Below, piece after piece: positions 39,312 through 42,613 of a stretch of DNA of 42,613 bases. A model generated the notes under the pieces. It was not told the origin of the DNA. It worked only from the letters and a program-made list of their open reading frames with translations, and ran no database searches. Source of the DNA: Saccharofermentans sp. (lineage in GTDB: Bacteria; Bacillota; Clostridia; Saccharofermentanales; Saccharofermentanaceae). The stretch lies in contig JAIKYD010000007.1 in the NCBI GenBank assembly GCA_024683485.1, forward strand, positions 1-42,613, read 5' to 3'. Position 1 is the first letter of the stretch. Each line of letters starts with the position of its first letter. The position numbers were made by a program, and so were the translations under genes.

Positions 39312-39614
39312 TTATTTCATAAGTTTCTGCAAGAGTTCAACCAGCTCTTCAGTCTTTTCTTCTGAACCGTTTCTGATATCTTCAGCTACGCATGTTCTGA
39401 TGTGGCTTCCGAGAAGCACCTTCGAAAAGCTGTTCAAAGAACATTTCGCAGCGCTGACCTGAGTCAAAACATCAACGCAGTAAGCATCTTCTTCAACCAT
39501 CTTTCTGATGCCTCTGATCTGGCCCTCGATACGGTTCAAACGTGTAATGAGATCCTTGATCTCCTCTTCGGATCTTTCCTTGGTTCTGCAGTGCGGACAT
39601 TTCTTCCCAGCCAT
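39312..39614 (-). CDS. csoR: CsoR-type copper-sensing repressor
   Basis: A 100-aa all-helical repressor. The DUF156 signature is clear: LITRLNRIEGQIRGIRKMVEEDAYCVDVLTQVSAAKCSLNSFSKVLLGSHIRTCV, with the Cu(I) ligands Cys (DAYC), His (LGSH) and Cys (IRTC), the CHC triad of CsoR. A CPHC motif near the N-terminus is extra. I chose ATG 39614, which has GGAGGT 6 nt upstream. Two ATACCC-N5-GGGTAT boxes upstream are probable operators. Cu(I) binding should release the repressor and induce csoR-copA. Confidence 0.95.
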   Translation of the reverse strand: MAGKKCPHCRTKERSEEEIKDLITRLNRIEGQIRGIRKMVEEDAYCVDVLTQVSAAKCSLNSFSKVLLGSHIRTCVAEDIRNGSEEKTEELVELLQKLMK

Positions 39615-39632
39615 TGTAATACCTCCGGTCAT

Positions 39633-39649
39633 ATACCCCCTCAGGGTAT
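39633..39649. promoter_or_regulatory. CsoR operator, downstream copy
   Basis: ATACCC-CCTCA-GGGTAT, the GC-rich inverted repeat typical of CsoR, lying in the csoR leader between the promoter and the ribosome site. It would work as a roadblock or as a second CsoR tetramer site. Confidence 0.8.
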
Positions 39650-39663
39650 CTTTACACAAGATC

Positions 39664-39692
39664 ACTATATACCCCCATAGGGTATGAGTCAA
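39664..39692 (-). promoter_or_regulatory. csoR-copA promoter with operator in the spacer
   Basis: On the minus strand -35 TTGACT (39687-39692), 17-bp spacer, -10 TATAGT (39664-39669). The spacer is filled by ATACCC-CCATA-GGGTAT (39669-39685), identical in arms to the downstream box 36 bp away. CsoR bound here would block polymerase. Confidence 0.85.
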
Positions 39693-39755
39693 GTCTGTCT
39701 TGCAAAACCAACCGCATTAATATATATTTCTCTTGCTTAAACGAAAGGAATTATA

Positions 39756-40658
39756 ATGCGCAAGACCAGGCCACAGGGAGTCATACTGCTTCTTATCACC
39801 GCCATCATCTGGGGTTCATCTTTTGTTGCCCAGTCGATCGGTATGCAGAGCATCGACGCATTCACTTTCACGGGAATAAGGACCACACTCGGAATGCTTT
39901 TCCTTCTTCCGTTCACGCTCGTAATCAATAAGGGATTTGACTTAAGCAAAGCAACTCTCAGAAAAGGTCTTATCCTTGGTATCGTTTTCTCATTTGCACA
40001 GAATTTCCAGCAGTTCGCTTTTTACTACTCAACATCTGGAAAGATCGCATTCATCACAGCTTTCTATATGTTCTTTGTGCCGCTCTTCTCGGTCATGTTC
40101 TTAAAGAAAAAGATCGCTGCGCTCACATGGATATCGATCTTCATCGGCCTTATCGGACTTTTCCTGCTCTGCATTAATCCGGCTGAACTCACGAACATCA
40201 ATCTCGGTGATATCCTGGCGCTCATCTGCGCAGTCTTTTACGCTGTCCAGATAATGCTCATAGATAAGTTTGTTGAAGACGGTAAGACGAGCGGCGTGCA
40301 GCTGTCATTCATGCAGTTCTTTGTTGCTGCGATCATATCCATTGTCGCGATGTTCATTTTCGAGCACCCTGTAATAGCAGACGTAAAAACCGCAGCCCCT
40401 TCCCTTCTTTATTCGGGAATAATGAGCTGCGGCATTGCATATACTCTTCAGATATTGGGACAGAAAAAAGCAAGTCCCGTTGTTGCCTCTCTTTTAATGT
40501 GCCTCGAGTCGGTTTTCGCGGTCATTTCCGCTGCGATAGTCCTTCACGAGAACATGCTGCCCAGAGAGCTGGCAGGCTGCCTTATCATGTTCGGCGCGAT
40601 CATCCTTTCTCAGGTTTCTGAGTCTCTTTCTGCGAAGAAGCAGAATCAGGAGTCTTAA
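39756..40658 (+). CDS. EamA family (DMT) transporter
   Basis: A 300-aa integral membrane protein with ten predicted TM helices in two EamA repeats (LLLITAIIWGSSFVAQSIGM at the N-terminus, LLYSGIMSCGIAYTLQILGQKKASPVVASLLMCLESVFAVI in the second). The family includes exporters of amino acids, nucleotide precursors and drugs; the substrate cannot be read. ATG with AAAGGA 7 nt upstream. It is divergent from csoR. Its last 59 bp overlap the convergent NhaC-type gene antisense. Confidence 0.92.
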   Translation: MRKTRPQGVILLLITAIIWGSSFVAQSIGMQSIDAFTFTGIRTTLGMLFLLPFTLVINKGFDLSKATLRKGLILGIVFSFAQNFQQFAFYYSTSGKIAFITAFYMFFVPLFSVMFLKKKIAALTWISIFIGLIGLFLLCINPAELTNINLGDILALICAVFYAVQIMLIDKFVEDGKTSGVQLSFMQFFVAAIISIVAMFIFEHPVIADVKTAAPSLLYSGIMSCGIAYTLQILGQKKASPVVASLLMCLESVFAVISAAIVLHENMLPRELAGCLIMFGAIILSQVSESLSAKKQNQES

Positions 40659-42204
40659 GAACCCATCTGAGGAAGAAGATCATACCGATCATCATACCGA
40701 TTCCACACAACAGGGATACTGCTGCATTCAGAGCAAAACCTGCAATGAGATATGTCAGGAATGATATGCCTGCAGCTGTAAGCGCGTAAGGCAGCTGTGT
40801 GGATACGTGCGCGATGTGGTTGCACTGTGCACCTGCAGAACTCATGATCGTCGTATCAGAGATCGGTGAGCAGTGGTCTCCGCAAACAGCGCCGGCCATG
40901 CAGGCAGATACGCAGATAATAGCGAGAGTAGCCTTAGCAGGATCAGCATCCGTAAGAGAGAAAGCTCTTAATGTGATCGGGATAAGGATACCGAATGTAC
41001 CCCAAGATGTACCGGTTGCGAAAGACAAAAGGCAGGCAATAAGGAAGATAACTGCGGGCATGATACCGATAAATGAACCCTTTGATCTGTCAACGATCTC
41101 AGCAACATATTCAGCTGCGCCTAATGAATCCGTCATAGCCTTCAAAGACCATGCGAGCGTGAGGATAAGGATCGGGGGGACCATGGCCTTAAAGCCTTCT
41201 TCGATACTGGACATGCAGTCCTTGAAATTAAGGATCTTTCTAACCAGATAGAAGATAACCGTGAAAACGATTCCGCCAAACGAACCATAAGCGAGTCCTA
41301 CAGAAGCATCGCTGTTTGCAAACGCATTAACAAATGTCTCGCCACTGAAGAAACCGCCTGTATAAAGCATTCCAAGGACACAGCAGAGGATGAGTACAAC
41401 TACAGGAATCACAAGGTCGATTACCTTGCCTTTTTTATCGGTCTTCTCTTCACTCTCAGTCTTTACAGGAGGCTCAACCGTAAAAATATCACCCTTCTTG
41501 GCATTTGCTTCATGACGTGCCATAGGGCCAAATTCGATCTTAAGCACGGCCATCGTGACCATCATTACAATGGTAAGGAGCGCGTAATAGTTATAAGGGA
41601 TCGCGCGGATAAAGAGCATAAGACCGTTAGTATCTTTAGGAGCAAATCCTGAAACAGCTGCGGCCCATGAAGAAATAGGAGCAATGATGCAGACAGGAGC
41701 TGCCGTAGCATCAATAAGGTATGCAAGCTTTGCTCTTGAGATCTTCTGTCTGTCAGTAACAGGTCTCATAACAGAGCCTACTGTAAGGCAGTTGAAATAG
41801 TCATCGATGAAGATCAGCACGCCCAATCCGATCGTCGCAAGCTGTGAGCCGACTCTCGAATGTACATGCTCCGAAGCCCAGTTACCGAAAGCAGCCGAGC
41901 CTCCGGCCTTGTTCATCAAGGCAACGATTATTCCAAGGAAAACAAGGAAAACAAGTATGCCTACATTGTACGGATCAGAAAGCGATGCAATGATCCCGTC
42001 TTTGAAAACGTGCTCCAAAGCACCGACACCAACTTGCTCTACCGGACCATTAATAGCGGCATAGATAACACCACCGGTCACAATACCGACAAAAAGTGAG
42101 CTGTACACTTCTTTGCTAATGAGTGCCAGCACGATAGCAACTATGGCAGGTAAGAGCGCTCTTAAGGCAAGCTTTATCAGTTCAGCAGTTACCAGTTCAT
42201 CCAT
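40600..42204 (-). CDS. NhaC family Na+/H+ antiporter-like transporter
   Basis: A 534-aa membrane protein with about 11-13 TM helices. The IFIDDYFNCLTVGSVMRPVTDRQKISRAKLAYLIDATAAPVCIIAPISSWA region and GTSWGTFGILIPI ... CGDHCSPISDTTIMSSAGAQCNHIAHVSTQLPYA are the NhaC signatures. Homologues move Na+ against H+, or malate/lactate in the MleN branch. I chose ATG 42204, which has GGAGG 6 nt upstream. The charged C-terminal tail (SASSQKETQKPEKG) is encoded in the region overlapping the end of the EamA gene. It has its own promoter at 42248-42275. Confidence 0.92.
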   Translation of the reverse strand: MDELVTAELIKLALRALLPAIVAIVLALISKEVYSSLFVGIVTGGVIYAAINGPVEQVGVGALEHVFKDGIIASLSDPYNVGILVFLVFLGIIVALMNKAGGSAAFGNWASEHVHSRVGSQLATIGLGVLIFIDDYFNCLTVGSVMRPVTDRQKISRAKLAYLIDATAAPVCIIAPISSWAAAVSGFAPKDTNGLMLFIRAIPYNYYALLTIVMMVTMAVLKIEFGPMARHEANAKKGDIFTVEPPVKTESEEKTDKKGKVIDLVIPVVVLILCCVLGMLYTGGFFSGETFVNAFANSDASVGLAYGSFGGIVFTVIFYLVRKILNFKDCMSSIEEGFKAMVPPILILTLAWSLKAMTDSLGAAEYVAEIVDRSKGSFIGIMPAVIFLIACLLSFATGTSWGTFGILIPITLRAFSLTDADPAKATLAIICVSACMAGAVCGDHCSPISDTTIMSSAGAQCNHIAHVSTQLPYALTAAGISFLTYLIAGFALNAAVSLLCGIGMMIGMIFFLRWVLKTPDSASSQKETQKPEKG

Positions 42205-42247
42205 AACAAACCTCCGAATTGTAAGATGCCTTAATCTTAACACTGCG

Positions 42248-42275
42248 TTTATACCGCCTCAAATTGCAAAAGCAA
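42248..42275 (-). promoter_or_regulatory. Promoter of the NhaC-type gene
   Basis: On the minus strand TTGCTT (42270-42275), 16-bp spacer, TATAAA (42248-42253), giving a leader of about 35 nt before the start at 42204. Confidence 0.6.
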
Positions 42276-42322
42276 TAAAATAAGGCCTCATAAAAAGGCA
42301 TTCTGACATTTGACGGCCTTCG

Positions 42323-42357
42323 AAAATGAAAAGCCCCCGGAGAATTACTCCGGGGGC
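42323..42357 (-). terminator. Terminator after the GGGtGRT gene
   Basis: On the minus strand a perfect 10-bp stem GCCCCCGGAG/CTCCGGGGGC (42333-42357, 5-base loop) followed by TTTTCATTTT. It is 28 bp after the stop codon. Confidence 0.93.
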
Positions 42358-42384
42358 AATATCATCAAATGATTATTCTTAGGA

Positions 42385-42613
42385 TCAGAACTTGCCTGCC
42401 TTAGCAGCTTCCTCAACGGATACTGCTGTGGAAACAGTCATACCAACCATCGGGTTGTTGCCTGCACCGATAAGACCCATCATCTCAACGTGAGCCGGAA
42501 CTGAAGAAGAACCAGCGAACTGAGCGTCAGAGTGCATACGGCCCATAGTATCTGTCATACCATAGGAAGCAGGACCTGCAGCCATGTTATCAGGGTGAAG
42601 TGTACGGCCTGTA
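42385..42613 (-). CDS. GGGtGRT protein, C-terminal fragment (runs off the window)
   Basis: Only the last 75 residues or so are inside the window. They begin TGRTLHPDNMAAGPASYGMTD and continue GRMHSDAQFAGSSSVPAHVEMMGLIGAGNNP, which I recognise as the end of the GGGtGRT family, common in Clostridia and of unknown biochemistry. The frame is open at position 42613. Codon use is strongly biased, suggesting abundant expression. A strong terminator follows. Because the rest lies outside, nothing can be said about its start or promoter. Confidence 0.85.
   Translation of the reverse strand, partial: TGRTLHPDNMAAGPASYGMTDTMGRMHSDAQFAGSSSVPAHVEMMGLIGAGNNPMVGMTVSTAVSVEEAAKAGKF

Overview
The window looks like a chromosomal segment of a low-to-mid G+C Clostridia-type Firmicute, probably an anaerobe of gut or rumen type. 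This rests on gene content: RicT/YaaT, a butyrate kinase-like gene beside pta, a 2[4Fe-4S] ferredoxin, CsoR/CopA, a DUF6472 protein, a GGGtGRT protein at the right edge, and strong AGGAGG ribosome binding sites. Genus cannot be fixed from the sequence alone. Most genes lie on the minus strand, so operons below are listed in transcription order (right to left).

Right edge to 36 kb: a GGGtGRT protein fragment, an NhaC-type antiporter, a convergent EamA transporter, and a copper operon (csoR-copA) whose last domain is a CopZ-like chaperone with its own internal ribosome binding site. Then come a response regulator/sensor kinase pair with a membrane-anchored partner, a peptidase C15-like protein, a WD40-like protein and a small membrane protein. 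On the plus strand are buk-like kinase + pta (28.8-30.9 kb) and a DUF4037 protein.

24.6-28.6 kb is the most irregular part. A CPBP protease gene is followed by two tandem-repeat blocks (63-bp and 13-bp units). HU (hup) has its own promoter and terminator. A tRNA-Leu gene's 3' end is exactly duplicated 1.16 kb downstream, bracketing a single lipoprotein metalloprotease gene. This looks like the scar of a very small tRNA-targeted insertion.

16.9-24.6 kb: an M15 peptidase, a DeoR repressor predicted to be leaderless, a large sialate O-acetylesterase-like protein with an altered catalytic motif plus an AraC regulator, and a folate operon (folE, a divergent folP, a folB-folK fusion). This runs into an RNQ-rich disordered protein, tmk, holB and ricT.

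The order tmk-holB-ricT ... trmN6-rsmI ... metG-tatD matches, in order and orientation, the classic Bacillus cluster (tmk-yaaQ-yaaR-holB-yaaT-yabA-yabB-yabC-abrB-metS-yabD). Here it is split by about 7.6 kb of accessory genes (6.3-13.9 kb): ferredoxin, hybrid histidine kinase + DUF6472, a Pro/Thr-rich anchored protein, a TetR-SDR-condensation-domain operon, a SAP/DUF6434 protein and a GNAT. A second interruption at 4.3-4.7 kb lies where abrB sits in Bacillus; it holds a dense set of inverted repeats, a promoter-like element and the start of an apparently beheaded gene. The left edge holds metG-tatD-unknown-HAD and a tRNA-Val.

The window does not contain one obviously new defence or mobile system. 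The best leads are the TetR-SDR-condensation operon, the tRNA-Leu-bounded metalloprotease cassette, the internal CopZ start, the divergent DHPS, the buk-pta pairing, the leaderless DeoR gene and the repeat-rich intergenic regions.
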